A DNA stretch of 64,000 nt from Ctenosaura bakeri (GCA_948474755.1 CAOLHI010003133.1:124001-188000); one strand, 5' to 3'. Counted from the first letter of the stretch, positions 12,153 through 23,165 are shown. Made by a program: numbers and translations. The notes: generated from the sequence alone by a model not told the origin.

Positions 12153-12797
12153 GGCCCTTTTCGCATTGAGGGTTCTAGCGCAAGCGGGGGAGGGTGGGTC
12201 GCACGAGAAGCCTTCTCCGGGAGGCTGCCGCTTCCCCCCTCCTTCCTTCCACAGGCGAAGGAACAAGCGGGGAAGCGGCAGCCTCCCGGGGGCGGCTGCG
12301 GCTCGCGCGTCCGCCCTCCCCCCGCGAAGCAGGAGGCTGCCGCGTCCGCCCCCTTCGCGAAGCAGGAGGCTGCCACGTCCGCCCCCCGTGAAGCAGGAGG
12401 TGTCGCGTCCGCCCCCCCACGAAGCAGGAGGCTGCCGCGTCCGCCCCCCGCGAAGCAGGAGGTGTCGCGTTCGTCCCCCCTGCGCGCACGCGAAGCAGGA
12501 GTTGTCGCGTCCGTCGCGCTAGCGCCCCTTCCTTCCTTCCGCAGGGGTGGAGGGAAGGAAACGTGACCCAGCCACCTCCCCGACACTCCGCACAGGAGGT
12601 AAGTGCGTGTGGGCACCGGGAGTGCTGTGCGAGCGTGGGTGATTTTCGCTTTGAGGCGAAAATCAAAAAATACGCGCTCGCGCAGCGTCAGCCCCATGAG
12701 AGCAGCGGAAGTGGGAGTGCATCGTGCAGAGTGATGCTCCCACTCCCGCGAGGCTCACGGGGTTGTCACGCGACAGAAAGCCCGTGCAAAAAGGGCC
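12153..12797. mobile_element. family B foldback MITE, copy B3 (645 bp, CpG-rich)
   Basis: It starts GGCCCTTTTCGCATTG and ends CGTGCAAAAAGGGCC, flanked by perfect CAG triplets (12150-12152 and 12798-12800). A hairpin of TTTTCGC.../...GCGAAAA lies at 12642-12665. The middle is very GC- and CpG-rich and carries a minisatellite (12325-12520). A 5' splice-site-like GGAGGTAAGTGCG lies at 12595. The retained CpGs contrast with the AT-rich surroundings and suggest a young copy. Long frames on both strands (up to 210 aa) are artefacts of GC-rich sequence. Confidence 0.88.
12325..12520. repeat. about six-unit minisatellite inside B3 (30-38 bp units)
   Basis: The motif CGAAGCAGGAGG followed by CTGCCGCGTCCGCCCCC, or the shorter TGTCGCGTCCG version, repeats about six times, starting near 12325, 12358, 12391, 12421, 12452 and 12491. 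Long and short versions alternate in part. Confidence 0.8.
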
Positions 12798-12800
12798 CAG

Positions 12801-13495
12801 TATAAAGAATGACACTTGTATCGGAGTTTTCTTTTTTAAAGCCTTTGAATTTTCTATGTTCTTTAGCCAGACTCTTAGTCACTATTTTTATCTTTGAAAA
12901 TCTACAGAACTTGTGATTTAATTTGCTACTTCATTTGTGTATGTAAGACCATTTGTATTCATAAGATCCAGGGCATTTTTAAACCAACATTTTATTTAAT
13001 TTAGTGCATACCTGTCAGCCAATACCATTAGATTTTAACAGTTTGTCATGTATGTGTATGTTTTCTTCCCTAGTTCTTTCTTTATTTCCCTTTCTTCATC
13101 ATAGCCCTTGTAATTTCAAATCTTCCATTCACACCTCCATACACAGAGGAGAACAATAATAAGATAAGAGTAGAAGACTTCAAATTACCTGCCTCCCTGA
13201 AGGAAAGATAAAGTGAGATTCTGATTACATATTCACCATTTTCTCTAGAATTAATATTATTCATTCAGTCAATTATTGTGGAGATTCCAGATGATATCAC
13301 TGACAAACCAAACTGTTTTAGAGTTTTTCTCTCTCTGTCTCTCTTGGTAGTAAACAGAAGTGCAGTACGGCCTTTCCAGTTTGGACCACTAAAGTCCTAC
13401 TGATGCACTTTGTGGAGGAATCTTCCATCAGAGAGTAGATCACAAGTGGGTAGCCTGTGGGCTTCATCTGGTCCCATCAGCTATTCTTGCAGCTT
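12801..13495. other. intergenic DNA, nothing recognised
   Basis: AT-rich non-coding sequence with no diagnostic motifs. Confidence 0.4.
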
Positions 13496-13503
13496 CTACT
13501 GCA

Positions 13504-14055
13504 GAGTTTTTCAAACTGTGTGTTGTGACACATTAGTGTGTCGGCTGCAGTGTGTAGGTGTGTCGCATGAATGTAACAGGTAGAGGGGCTGCCTCTCCCA
13601 CCTCCACAGTGGGCCAGGACGGGGAGAAGGCACTGTCTCTACCTCTACCCCTGCCCCAGGCTGAGGAAGATCTTGACAAGGGTGGCAGCAATGTATAAGG
13701 TCCTGGTGGAGGAGCTGCCTCTCCTGCTGTCACTGCCCTGGGCCAAGGAAGAACCTGGTGAGGGCAGTGGTGGGCCAGGCCTGCTGGAGGTGTTGCCTCT
13801 CCTGCTCCTGCCACTGTTGCTGCCCTGGGTCAAGGAAGACCTCAGCAAGGGTGGAGGCAGCCAGATCTGAGTGGAAGGGCTGCCTCTCCTGCTGTCATCG
13901 CTGCCTGGGCTGAGAAAGACCCTGCCAAGGGTGGTGGCCCAGGCTCAGGTGTAGGAGCTGCTTTCATTTACTGAATCACTTAATTCATGAAATGTCATGA
14001 AATGATACGTGTCTAAAAAAGTGTGTCACCAACATGAAAAGTTTGGAAAACTGCT
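13504..14055. mobile_element. hAT-type MITE (552 bp) with internal tandem repeats
   Basis: The ends GAGTTTTTCAAACTG and GTTTGGAAAACTGCT are inverted repeats. Octamers CTACTGCA (13496-13503) and CTACTGCC (14056-14063) flank it as an 8-bp target duplication with one mismatch, as in hAT. The interior holds about four imperfect units around GCTGCCTCTCCTGCTG (near 13584, 13711, 13790, 13877), each continuing with CCTGGG..AAGGAAGA-type sequence. Short leucine-rich frames here are repeat by-products. Confidence 0.82.
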
Positions 14056-14063
14056 CTACTGCC

Positions 14064-14519
14064 ATGATTTGCCATTGGCAGAAGCTCAACTCTGTCATTG
14101 GGAAATATGGCCAAGGAGATGCTCTCCCCTGCTTGTCTGTAGTGCTCTCGATTGGTTAATTACTAGAGGTTGGGACCCTCCACAGGGCTTTGGAGTATTA
14201 CATCCCCCTGCTGTGCCCCCACCTCCAAATTTTTAACTGTTTTATTTTTGGTACATATGTCCCTTGCCCATGTTCATCATGTTCCTTCCTCTATAGGCTA
14301 TTCTAGGCCCAGAAAAGTCCACTTTAAAAAAAGAAGAAGTTTCAAAAAGTTTACCTGGACCTAAAACAACTGAGAGATGTGGTATGGCAAAATTACCTCT
14401 CATGCCCTGGTATGGAGTGTGTGCGTGCTGATGGGGCTCAAAACAGCTTTGGGGGCCATAGGGCACTCTTCTTTCACTCCTGTTCTATTAATCAAAGAGA
14501 AGTAATGCAGCACAAGAGA
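14064..14519. other. intergenic DNA, nothing recognised
   Basis: No coding or repeat motif recognised. Confidence 0.35.
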
Positions 14520-14667
14520 TCATAGCATTTTCCTAAATCTGATTGATAAGATTTGGTTTGACTTTGTGTCATATCCTTTGACCACTTTTGCTGCATCTCT
14601 CTTCACTATTAATGCTACCCCATTTCTTCTTAGATTTTCATTTTCTGAGTAAAACTGTGTAATTATG

Positions 14668-15423
14668 TAAGGTCCTACACTTAGGCAGAAATAATGGAAT
14701 ACAGAAATATAGGATGGGGGACCGTGGCTGGATAGCAGTACGTGTGAAAGGGATCTAGGAGTCTTCATAGACCACAAGCTGAACATGAGTCAGCAGTGTG
14801 ATGCGGCAGCCAAGAAAGCCAATGCAATTCTCGGCTGCAGCAACAGGAGTATGGTGTCTAGATCGAGGGAGGTACTGGTACCACTCTACTCTGCTTTGGT
14901 TAGACCCCATCTTGAATACTGTGTCCAGTTCTGGGCACCCCAATTCAAGAAGGATATTGACAAGCTGGAGCAAGTCCAGAGGAGGGTGACCAAAATGGTG
15001 AGAGGCCTGGAAAACATGCCCTATGAGGATAGACTGAGAGAGCTGGGTATGTTTAGTCTGCAGAAAAGGAGGTTAAGAGGGGACATGATAGCCATGTTTA
15101 AATATTTGAAGGGATGCCATGTAGAGGAAGGAGGGGGCTTGTTTTCTGCTGCTCCAGAAACCAGGACAAGGAGCAATGGATTCAAGCTGCAGGAAAGGAG
15201 ATTCCACCTGAACCTCAGGAAGAACTTCCTGACAGTCAGGGCTGTCCGGCAGTGGAATCTGCTGCCTCGGAGAGTAGTGGAGTCTCCTACCTTGGAGGTT
15301 TTTAAGCAGAGGCTTGATGGCCATCTGTCGGGAGTGCTTTGAGGGTGTTCCTGCATGACAGGGAGTTGGACTGGATGGCCCGTGTGGTCTCTTCCAACTC
15401 TACATTTCTATGATTCTATGATT
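14668..15423 (+). mobile_element. CR1 LINE, 3' end with octamer tail
   Basis: A 5'-truncated CR1. The coding part is followed by the typical CR1 3' end (GGAGTTGGACTGGATGGCCC, CTTCCAACTCTACATTTCTA) and the tail TTCTATGATTCTATGATT at about 15406-15423. It sits inside a BovB endonuclease sequence. ATTAT on both sides may be a short target duplication. Confidence 0.92.
14785..15342 (+). pseudogene. CR1 ORF2 C-terminal fragment, still open (185 aa)
   Basis: The frame encodes the end of the CR1 reverse transcriptase, after the catalytic part. Blocks include [73 protein letters not shown] and [20 protein letters not shown]. These are standard in CR1 ORF2 of birds and reptiles. The frame starts upstream of the M at 14785; the start is just the first methionine in a truncated ORF. 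The open frame suggests a fairly recent insertion. It has no catalytic domain and cannot work alone. Confidence 0.9.
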
Positions 15424-16124
15424 ATCTGATTCAAAATGTCCCATTCCTGTCCACTTTAGCTCACCCACCCGAAGTATTGCAATGTTTATACATTCCATTT
15501 CTAGTTCCACTAATTCATATTTCTCACATTCCATGTTCCTATATATTGTATGTTGTGCAGCTTCAGGCTTTCCTTCCACCTCTGAGCCTGTCAAGAGCTG
15601 AACATCATTTTGGCTTGAGTCCAGTTTTGTCATTAGCCACAGTGCTGCTTGTAGTTGTCCTCTGCTTTATGCCAGTAGTTTGTTGAATACCATCTGACCC
15701 GGGAATGTCATCTTCTGGCACTATCTTTTGTTTCAGTTTGGATTGTCTCATCACAGAGTTTTGGGAGTAAAAGACATTCAAAAGTGTTTTACTGTGCCTC
15801 CTTCTGTACAGTACTAACAAGTGTTAGCTATGGTGTCACTGCCATCGTCTCTGAGAAATCATCTACCAGTGTCACCCCACGCTATTGCTGTTACCTAGTA
15901 GCTGTTTGGCTTTAGTCTGTAAAAATGAAGCCCCACCAATCTCATTGCTAGGGCTATCCCTGACATTAAGTAGACAGTATCAACCATTTCAGGAAGCGTA
16001 TTTGGAGTTCTGGCATTTGCATCTTCATTTACTTTATTCTTGAACTTGAAAATGGAAAATTTTGAAAGTTTTCTCCTGCTATGTGACAACACGAGAATGT
16101 TTTGTGCATTCTTAGTTATTCTGT

Positions 16125-16385
16125 TAAATTTCAGGGTTTTTTTTTTGTAAAATTACATTTGTATTTTGTACAAATTGCAATGTTTTCTACAAAAACATAG
16201 AATTTTAAGCAAGTACCTTTTTTTTTTTTTTTGCAAAATTTTGCATTTCCTGTGTAGAAGGTTCAGGTTTTTAATGCAGGAAAATTTTTTGCACAGAAGT
16301 GTTTTCTCTGCATAAAATTCTGTTTCCTGCACAGGAAGCTTGTTTTTTGTGTGCTAAAAATGCAATTTTGTGTCCAAAAAGTCTC
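16125..16385. repeat. degenerate TTTTGTGCA/TTTCCTG repeat, locus 1
   Basis: A run of loose repeats of 35-45 bp built around TTTTGTGCA, GCAAAATT and TTTCCTG.ACAG, for example GCATTTCCTGTGTAGAAGG, GCAGGAAAATTTTTTGCACA and CTGTTTCCTGCACAGGAAGC. The same vocabulary occurs at 51485-51815 and 63264-63870. No coding frame. Confidence 0.65.
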
Positions 16386-16444
16386 ACCCAAATGAATTTA
16401 AAAAAGAACTCCCAAAATATAAATAGTCTTCAAAAGCTGAGCAA

Positions 16445-16487
16445 CTTTCAATGACTTTCTCACACTTTCAATGACTTTCTCACACTG
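16445..16487. repeat. 20-bp direct repeat, two copies
   Basis: ACTTTCAATGACTTTCTCAC occurs twice back to back. Confidence 0.9.
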
Positions 16488-16980
16488 AGGAGTAAAATTA
16501 GTTGTTTTTGCCTCATAACTGCAAAATTTACAAATATCTATATCCCTAGTCGAGACATCCTTTCTCACCAAGGACAAATATTCCTTCCATTTCTAGGTGT
16601 CATAAAAGGGCACCAAGCTGTAAGCTTTACTCTGTTATTAATTCATTTTCACTTTTAGTTAGGGAAGAAAGCAGTTGTGACATTTTATGACTGAGATGCC
16701 AAAGACAGACTAGTCTTTAGGGGCAGGGCACCCACAAAAACACATTGAGGTGACCCTGCTCACATTTAAAAAATGAGTTCTTACAGTCAAGAGAATAATT
16801 TCTAGGTCCTGACACCCACTATTCATGTCATTTCTCAGCTCTTTTAAAATGGTACTGCTGATCTAGCAGCGCAGAAAAAAGTCTTGAGCTGCCTCCTCCC
16901 ACTGTCCCAAACTCCAGCATAGTTCTTTAACACCTCCCACCTACCTACTTGGATAAATCAATTGTTTTGTCAATAAGTCA

Positions 16981-17010
16981 CTTGTCTCTCTCTCTCTCTC
17001 TCTCTCTTTT
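16981..17010. repeat. (TC)n microsatellite
   Basis: About twelve TC units followed by a T-run. Confidence 0.95.
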
Positions 17011-17089
17011 TTAAAATTACAATAGGCTTCTGTTTCTATGCTTTGTAACTGAAAAAAAAAAGCCAGTCTATATTATTTTTGGAACCACA

Positions 17090-17560
17090 ATAATTTTGTA
17101 GGCATCGAAACCAATTTTTCCTTTAATTTCCCCCTCCCAAACTGAGCAAATCAGACTTAGTTAGCTGGGTTAATGGTACGTGCTAACTTTCAGAAAGTGG
17201 CCAAATCGTACTCATATGGTTTCTGTCAGTGATTTCCGCTCATTAAGATCGTTTTCTCAGACGTTCCTTCAAATGAAAGATACCTAGCCAGTGAGTCAGA
17301 ACTTCACCATATTTGGCTGTGGCCATTTTCTTTTCACTTACCAGTGGCTGACTGTGTTTTATTCAGACTGCACAAATGTTGAAAGAAAAAAGTTAATCAA
17401 GGAAACAGAGCCTGAAATGTGACTCACCCCAGCAGTCTGAGGTTTGGTTTTGCTGATGTCATTTTAGTCTCTCCAGCCCCAATTCCCAAAGAATTATAAT
17501 CAATCTAAGATGATCACTCTGGTTCTCCTAAGCTAACGTAATCGTTTATGAAGGACTGGG
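17090..17560. promoter_or_regulatory. candidate unique element with AP-1/CRE-like sites
   Basis: This stretch has no repeat character and keeps a balanced base composition, unlike its surroundings. It holds TGAGTCA (17292-17298) and TGACTCA (17420-17426), both consensus AP-1 sites, and TGATGTCA (17454-17461), a CRE/ATF-like site, within 170 bp. Such sites occur by chance, so this is only a candidate distal regulatory element about 28 kb upstream of the collagen promoter. No conservation data are available here. Confidence 0.25.
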
Positions 17561-18258
17561 AAAGAATGCTTCAGTGAGTAAGCTGTGGAGATTTGCCTTG
17601 CAGTCCATGCAGCTTCTATGGGTCAAATTCCTCTGTTCTTATTCAGTTTGTAGCAAACAGGACGGCTTGGGGAATCCTCCATAGGAAGCAAGTACTAAGG
17701 AGGCACAACAGTGGCTCAAAACTGACCTCTACAACATTCAGTCAGGAGTTTGTGTGCAAATTGCCTCCAGGTAGCTTCCAGCTTTTGGCAATGGCTTGAC
17801 ATGAGCCAGATATTACTGGTCAGGCATCTGAGTCTGAAATGGTTTTGTACTGGCAACTGAGAACCTGATTCTATGTGATGCCAAATGTTTCAGAACAAAT
17901 TATGTTGGTCCTCTCCAACATAATGATTGGGGGGAGTGTGATCAAAAATGTGATGCACAGTGAAAACCACGTTTAATTTTTCCTTCCCCAACCACAATCC
18001 CAATGAAAGCTTAACTTTTCCTAGGGATACAGTTATCAGGGGGAGGCAAACAAGGGCATTGCTCCTCCAAATAAGAATTCTGTCCCCAATGAAATTTTCC
18101 TTCGGTACCCATAATCTGAACGTTGCACTAAATTAAAATCTCAGTGGAGTATTTAGTAATACAGTTTAGGTATCCAAAGGAAAGGGGCAGGCAGAATTCC
18201 TAGGAGAATGCAAACACAGTGGATATAAAAGTTCTAGGTGTGAATAATTTTCAATGTC
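17561..18258. other. intergenic DNA, nothing recognised
   Basis: No exon, repeat or structured element recognised. Confidence 0.4.
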
Positions 18259-18261
18259 TCA

Positions 18262-18682
18262 GGTCCTTTCCACACCTTACCTTCTTCTGGCACTGGGGAG
18301 TGGAGATCACATGAGCAGCCTCTGGCGAGAGGCTCTCGCATCCTTGCTGCTTCAGCTCTACACAAGCTGCCTGATCACGCAAGAGCCCCACCTCTTCCTT
18401 CTGCAGTGCACCCTGGGAGTTTCCCAGGCTGTGCTGGGGCAGGAAGCATGACCGGTGTGGCTGTGGAGGCTCCGCATGCCAGGTAAGTGCGCGTGGGGCC
18501 TGGGAGCAATGCGTGATCGCGCACCATTTTCGGCTTCCAGCCGAAAATGAAAAGGTGCATGATCCGTGCCTGCCAGCTCCTGGAGCGTCATGCGATTGTG
18601 AGTTCGTTGTGCAGATCACTCCTCACAATCGCGTGACGCTCCAGGTGCCCTTTCACATGGCAGATGCCATGCGGAAAGGGCC
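18262..18682. mobile_element. family B foldback MITE, copy B4 (421 bp)
   Basis: It starts GGTCCTTTCCACACC and ends CATGCGGAAAGGGCC, flanked by perfect TCA triplets (18259-18261 and 18683-18685). The hairpin CATTTTCGGC.../...GCCGAAAATG is at 18525-18549. The sequence CAGGTAAGTGCG at 18480-18491 is a near-perfect 5' splice-site match on the plus strand. CACCTTACCTTC near the left end is a second one on the minus strand. Confidence 0.9.
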
Positions 18683-18685
18683 TCA

Positions 18686-18984
18686 CTCTTTGCAATGCTA
18701 GAAATTTGAGGACTGAAAGAAAATTTCATGAGTGTGGGCAAAATTCTTGCATGGGGGCAATGTCCTCATTTTGACCTCTTGTAGCTACCTCCCTGACCCT
18801 CCCCTCATGTGGCTATTAGGCTTAGTGGGGAGGGGGGCTCCCATTGGCCCCAGTGGGAGCTTTTTCTAAGCATCCAACCCATGTTAGTGGTTGGGGAGCG
18901 GTTAAGATCGCAGGTAGGATGAGAAGGATTAACTCCCTAAATACTGTGCCAAGGAGTCCCAATTAAAACTGCCTCTGTGTCTAA
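18686..18984. other. intergenic DNA
   Basis: No recognised feature. Confidence 0.35.
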
Positions 18985-19212
18985 GGCTCAAGTGGTTAAG
19001 AGTGTTGGACAATGGGTTGGGATTGTTCGGGTTCAGGTCTCCTTGAAGTCATAACACTGAGTAGGGGATGCTGGGCAGATTGCTGTCTCTCACTTTTATC
19101 TACCTCACAGGTATTGTGAGGAGGAAGTAGAGAGGACCAAATCTGGGTACATGTTTTCTTGCAGTCATTAGAGGAAAGGTAGAACATAAATAAAATAAAT
19201 AAATAAATAAAA
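18985..19212 (+). repeat. tRNA-derived SINE
   Basis: The head reads CTCAAGTGGTTAAGAGTGTT with GGTTCAGGTCTCC as the B-box region, then CTACCTCACAGGTATTGTGA and a tail of AAATAAATAA units. This is the common squamate SINE built on a tRNA-like promoter. The B box is degenerate. Confidence 0.8.
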
Positions 19213-19264
19213 GTATTAGACTAAGAGAGGGGAAAATCTGCCATAAGTTGTTAATGATTTATTT

Positions 19265-19900
19265 AGGTGTCACATGCAGCTTGATACTCAGCCTTGGGAC
19301 AAATGAAATACTGAAATTTAAAAAGAGGGTCCCCCCACCCCAACTTTTCAGTAACAAAAAGCAGCCTTATGGCTGGGCTTCTTGACATGTAGATAATAGA
19401 CTGAGGCCTCTTTGAAAGCCATGTAAGTTGGTGGCCCTCACTATAGCCCTCACTATAGCTTGCAGCAGTGAATTCCATAAACCTCATGTGTAGAATGAAG
19501 AAGTATTTCATTTTTATCCCTTTCTAAACCTCTGGCTAATCACCTTCATTGGGTGATTCTAGTTAGGAGTGTCATGACAGATTAAACAAAATCTTTTCTC
19601 CATTTAGTTCTCTCCAAATATTGGATAATTTGTCCACTTTGACCATATCTCCCTGGATAAGCTTTAGTTCTTTTAAAAAAACAAACAAGCCGCAAATACT
19701 ACATCTTTGCCCCAGATGCAGCTGCCTCAACTGCCTTGATCATATGCTTATTATATTTTTACCTGTTCCAGATTTGTAATAGTCTTTTTTTCAGGTATGG
19801 CAATCAGAGCTGTACCAAGTATTCCAGGTGTGGCCTGCAATACATGTGTGTTTAAAAGCGTTACCATGCTAGCAGTTCAATATCTTTACAATTCTTTTTC
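19265..19900 (-). mobile_element. old CR1/L3-type LINE 3' fragment
   Basis: On the minus strand the sequence reads KYFFILHMRFMEFTAAS and then ASYSEGHQLTWLSKRPQS, similar to the ...KYFFTQRTV.LWNSLP end of CR1/L3 ORF2. Further into the element come blocks matching ACACTTGGAATACTTGGTAC-type CR1 text. It is strongly diverged and therefore old. Confidence 0.55.
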
Positions 19901-20194
19901 TGATACTGCCTGGCACAGAATGGGGCTGGCTAGTGGCTTTCATGTCTTTGAATCTGCTTTGAGTTTTAATCTAAATTTTAAAGAAGCATGGAGCTTCCTG
20001 GGTTAATGAATATGAGCTGGAGAGTAAGAAAACTGATGGACCAGGAGGTTAATACTGGTAAGATGGTCAGAAGAGAGATTTGAATTAGAAAAGTGTGGTG
20101 GGCCAAGAAGTGGAGCTCTGCAGCTTGGGTAGTACTGTCCACAGAAAACTCACTGGCTGTCAAAGGCAGAGGTACGTTTGGATAGCTTGTATGA

Positions 20195-20285
20195 GATGTT
20201 GATCATCTAGTCAGCATAGGCAGTGATGAAGGATGATGGGTTTTGTAGTGCAACATCTGGAGGGGCATAGATTGCCCATCCTTGT
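20195..20285. mobile_element. half copy of the palindromic hAT MITE
   Basis: GGATGATGGGTTTTGTAGTG, CAACATCTGGAGGGGCATAG and TTGCCCATCCTTG match one arm of the element at 44724-44861. The other arm is missing. Confidence 0.65.
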
Positions 20286-20329
20286 CTAAGGGATGCATTC
20301 TTGAGCCTTTTTGTAATGATTCCACGATC

Positions 20330-21045
20330 ATTCCAACTTGTTTGTTTTGGCATACAATTGCAGCACTTTGGTACCACTTTAACTGCCATGCTTCCATCTT
20401 ATGGAATCCTGGGAAATTTAGTTTCATCAGGTATTTTGAATTCTTTGCTAGAAAGTTCAGATACTGTACTTCAGGCAGATTCACTAAAGAATGCAAAATA
20501 ATCTTCACTAAGGCCCTTTCTGCAGCTTACCTGTATCTGGCACCATCGTGCGGCGATCATGCGAGCAGCCTCTTCCGTGAGGCACTCACATCCCTTCTGC
20601 TCTGTCTCTGCAGCAGCTGTCTGCTGGCCGGCAGGCAGGCAGCATGAGGGCTCCGCCTCTTCCTTCCGCAGCGCAGCTGGGTATTTTCCCAGGCTGCGCT
20701 GGGGGAGGAAGCAGGTGGGCCGTGGCTCCGGAGGCTCCGCACGGACCTTAAGTGCGTGTGGGGCCCCAGAGTGATGTGCGATTGTGCATCATTTTCAGCC
20801 AAAAGCTGAAAATGATATATTGCGCGATTGGCACCTGCTGGCTCCAGCAGTGTCATGTGATTGCGAGGATGTCATGTGGAATGCTCCTCGCAATCGCGCA
20901 ATGCTCCGGAGGCCCTTTCACATGACAAATGCTGTGCGAAAAGGGCCTAAACTTACAAATCCCAGGATTCCACAGAAGGGAGCCATAATAGTTAAAGTGG
21001 TTTCAGACTGCTAGAATTGTGCAGTGTGAATACACCCCAGTTTAG
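20330..21045. mobile_element. palindromic MITE carrying a nested family B element
   Basis: The left arm (CCACTTTAACTGCCATGCTT, TATGGAATCCTGGGAAATTT) is the reverse complement of the right arm (AAATCCCAGGATTCCACAGA, GCCATAATAGTTAAAGTGGT) after removal of the insertion at 20512-20947. The outer ends contain CATACAATTGCAGCA and ATTGTGCAGTGTGAATAC, also inverted. The interior is a distant relative of family A (TATGGAATCCTGGG block). Confidence 0.7.
20512..20947. mobile_element. family B foldback MITE, copy B5 (436 bp), nested
   Basis: It starts GGCCCTTTCTGCAGC and ends GTGCGAAAAGGGCC, flanked by perfect TAA triplets (20509-20511 and 20948-20950). A hairpin CATTTTCAGC.../...GCTGAAAATG lies at 20790-20814. 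CAGCTTACCTG near the left end reads CAGGTAAG on the minus strand. It is inserted in the centre of an older palindromic MITE. Confidence 0.9.
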
Positions 21046-22049
21046 TAACAGCTATAATTATTTTGCTGAACCTTTTTCTGACACAGCACTGGGCTGACTT
21101 TAGAAGATGATATGATGTATGATACCTGTGATGATATTGGACCATTTCTAGGAAGTGAACCAGAGATATCAGATGTGTAAGAGTTTCAAGAGGTTGATGG
21201 AAGACTGCATCTGTGTACAGAAGGAGCAGTTAGACATTTCTTTCATTTATGACCAGCTTTATAAGCTATATTTAACACTATATACTTTTAAAAATTTTAC
21301 GTTGTTTAATGACACTTGAGCTATCAAGCTATGTTTCAGGATCCAAACTGCTTTTGTCTATTTTTTTTAATTTCTAAAATATTCCCCCTTCTGTTTTGCA
21401 GCTTGGGGCATCCTTTTCCCTTCCAGTTCAACAACTTCACATGTTGCAGATAGCTTAGCATACAGCTGCTGTGTTCCTGTTCATAGAATCTGAACTCCTT
21501 GCCAAAGACAATATTCATCTGTTGCTCTGTAATTTACTTACCCCACCAAAAACCTTCCTGTAGTTGTACAATGGGTGTGTTAAGCTCTGCACATTCCTTG
21601 GTGCTTTCTCTTCTAATGTATTTTTGTGGCCCTGGACTTTTCTTTGGTTTTGTGCCACTTATCCATATTGCACCAGAAAAACTATTTAACCTATCATTGT
21701 CAAAAGGAAAGAAATGAATTTTCCCCCAGCTGGTGGTTTGAATAAAGAGCCCAGTCAGCTATATTCTCTCTTCCTCCTCCCATTCTTTACGCACACCTGG
21801 TTTTTGTTATTCCACTGTCAGTAAGTTTTGCGTGACTGTCTGTACTTCACCCTCAATTTCTTTTCTGGTCTTCCTCCTCCTCATCTGGTTGAGGTTATGA
21901 AGGGATGATGCTTACGATCCAAGGCCATTTCTAATAAGAGGGAACCACACTGTTGAAAGGGATTTTTTTTTTTTGCTACCTCCTTCAAAAAATAAAGTCT
22001 TGGATGTCTTTATATCAAAGTTGTCATGAAGTGATCAATATTTTGGAGT
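21046..22049. other. intergenic DNA, nothing recognised
   Basis: About 1 kb without recognisable gene or repeat. Confidence 0.4.
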
Positions 22050-22200
22050 GAGAGAGCCTGTAGCTCATTTGGTAGAGCACCAACTTTGTGTGGGCAAAAT
22101 CTCAGGTTCAGTTCTTGGCATCTCCACTTACAAGTGTCAGGAGGAAGGTGACGGGAAGAGATCCTTGAGAAAGATGTGTTATTCAGAATAGAGATGACTG
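22050..22200 (+). repeat. tRNA-derived SINE with clear A-box-like head
   Basis: GCCTGTAGCTCATTTGGTAG followed by AGCACCAACTTTGTG and GGTTCAGTTCTTGGCATCTC matches a tRNA-like promoter (A box near TAGCTCATTTGG, B box near GGTTCAGTTC). It is followed by AGGAAGGTGACGGGAAGAGA and GACTGAGTTACATTGCAG. It is a diverged SINE, not a functional tRNA gene. Confidence 0.75.
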
Positions 22201-22290
22201 AGTTACATTGCAGATGAATAGATCTCCACCCTGTTTTTTTTTTCCTTTTAGAAATACAAGAGGTACCAGTTGGAACAAGGTGCAATAGGC

Positions 22291-23150
22291 ATGTAAGTAG
22301 AACTGAAGAATTCTGAGTTTCCTCTGAGTGCTAGAATTCAACTGAACTCATCACATCTCCAAGTTCACTCACTCACTTATACATCCCCGCCTCTCTCTCA
22401 CACACACACATACACACACATTCCTATGTCAGGAAATACTATTGTTTCATCTTCTTACTTTTCCAGTTTCAGGCCTCCCTGAGATGGGAGTGAATGTATT
22501 AGGAGTTTGTGGTATTTATTGCTGTAGTTCTTCTTGTTCTTAAATATCCAGAAGATGTTTCTGTTGTCTCAGACTATCTTCTACTAAATCCCAAGATAAG
22601 TGCAGCGTTTTAGTCCCAACATTCAAGTGGGTTTCTTTTTAATTCTAAGACATATCAGAACATATCTTTTTTCAAAAAAGGAGTTATAGCACTACAATCC
22701 ATGAGTGAAATGGCACTTTGGCTGGATAGCAGAGTAATTCTGAGAAACTTTTTGGAAAAAAAATCAGAAGGAGTAAGTTTGCCCTTCAAACCATGGGACT
22801 ACTTCAGCAAACCACACCATAGTTTAACAATGAACAAACAAACAAACCTTTGGAAGAGCAGATGCAGGTCCAAGAAATCACTACAAACAATCCAAACAGA
22901 ACAGAACATGACAACAACCTTCAGAAAAATCCTTCAAAAACTTAGTAAGCCATATACCATGAAAAGTGACACTTCTTTGGACCAATCTGGAAGACCCCTC
23001 ATTTTGTAGTGTAAATTATTACCAGTGGCTGAGTCTAGTAATCAAAACAGTTAAAATTTTACTTTACTTCTTTCGTGGGTTAATCAAAGCAGCAAAGAAC
23101 ATGAAAAATGGAAATGAACCTCTTGACTTGTGAAGGAGAAAACAGTTCTC
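22291..23150. other. intergenic DNA with a short CA run
   Basis: Apart from a CA-rich run near 22400 nothing is recognised. Confidence 0.4.
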
Positions 23151-23165
23151 TTCTACAGTTTTTGG

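Larger units (their letters stand above)
14520..15640 (-). pseudogene. BovB (RTE clade) LINE endonuclease fragment, split by a CR1
   Basis: On the minus strand, 15510-15424 reads ELKWTGMGHFESDNHRI, and 14665-14520 continues with YSENENLRRNGVALIV and GYDTKSNQILSIRF. Together they follow the apurinic-type endonuclease domain at the start of BovB ORF2, where GISELKWTGMG leads to LRRNGVAL and then ISIRFQG. The two pieces are separated exactly by the CR1 at 14668-15423, so the CR1 jumped into an existing BovB. Sequence to about 15900 may be the BovB 5' part. Confidence 0.75.

Noticed and set aside
12065..12697. 210-codon minus-strand frame, plus overlapping 142- to 163-codon frames
   Set aside because: They lie mostly in the GC-rich family B element B3 and its minisatellite. 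Long frames on both strands reflect few stop codons in GC-rich repeats.
22050..22125. Possible tRNA gene
   Set aside because: A- and B-box-like parts are present, but the cloverleaf is not complete and SINE body sequence follows.
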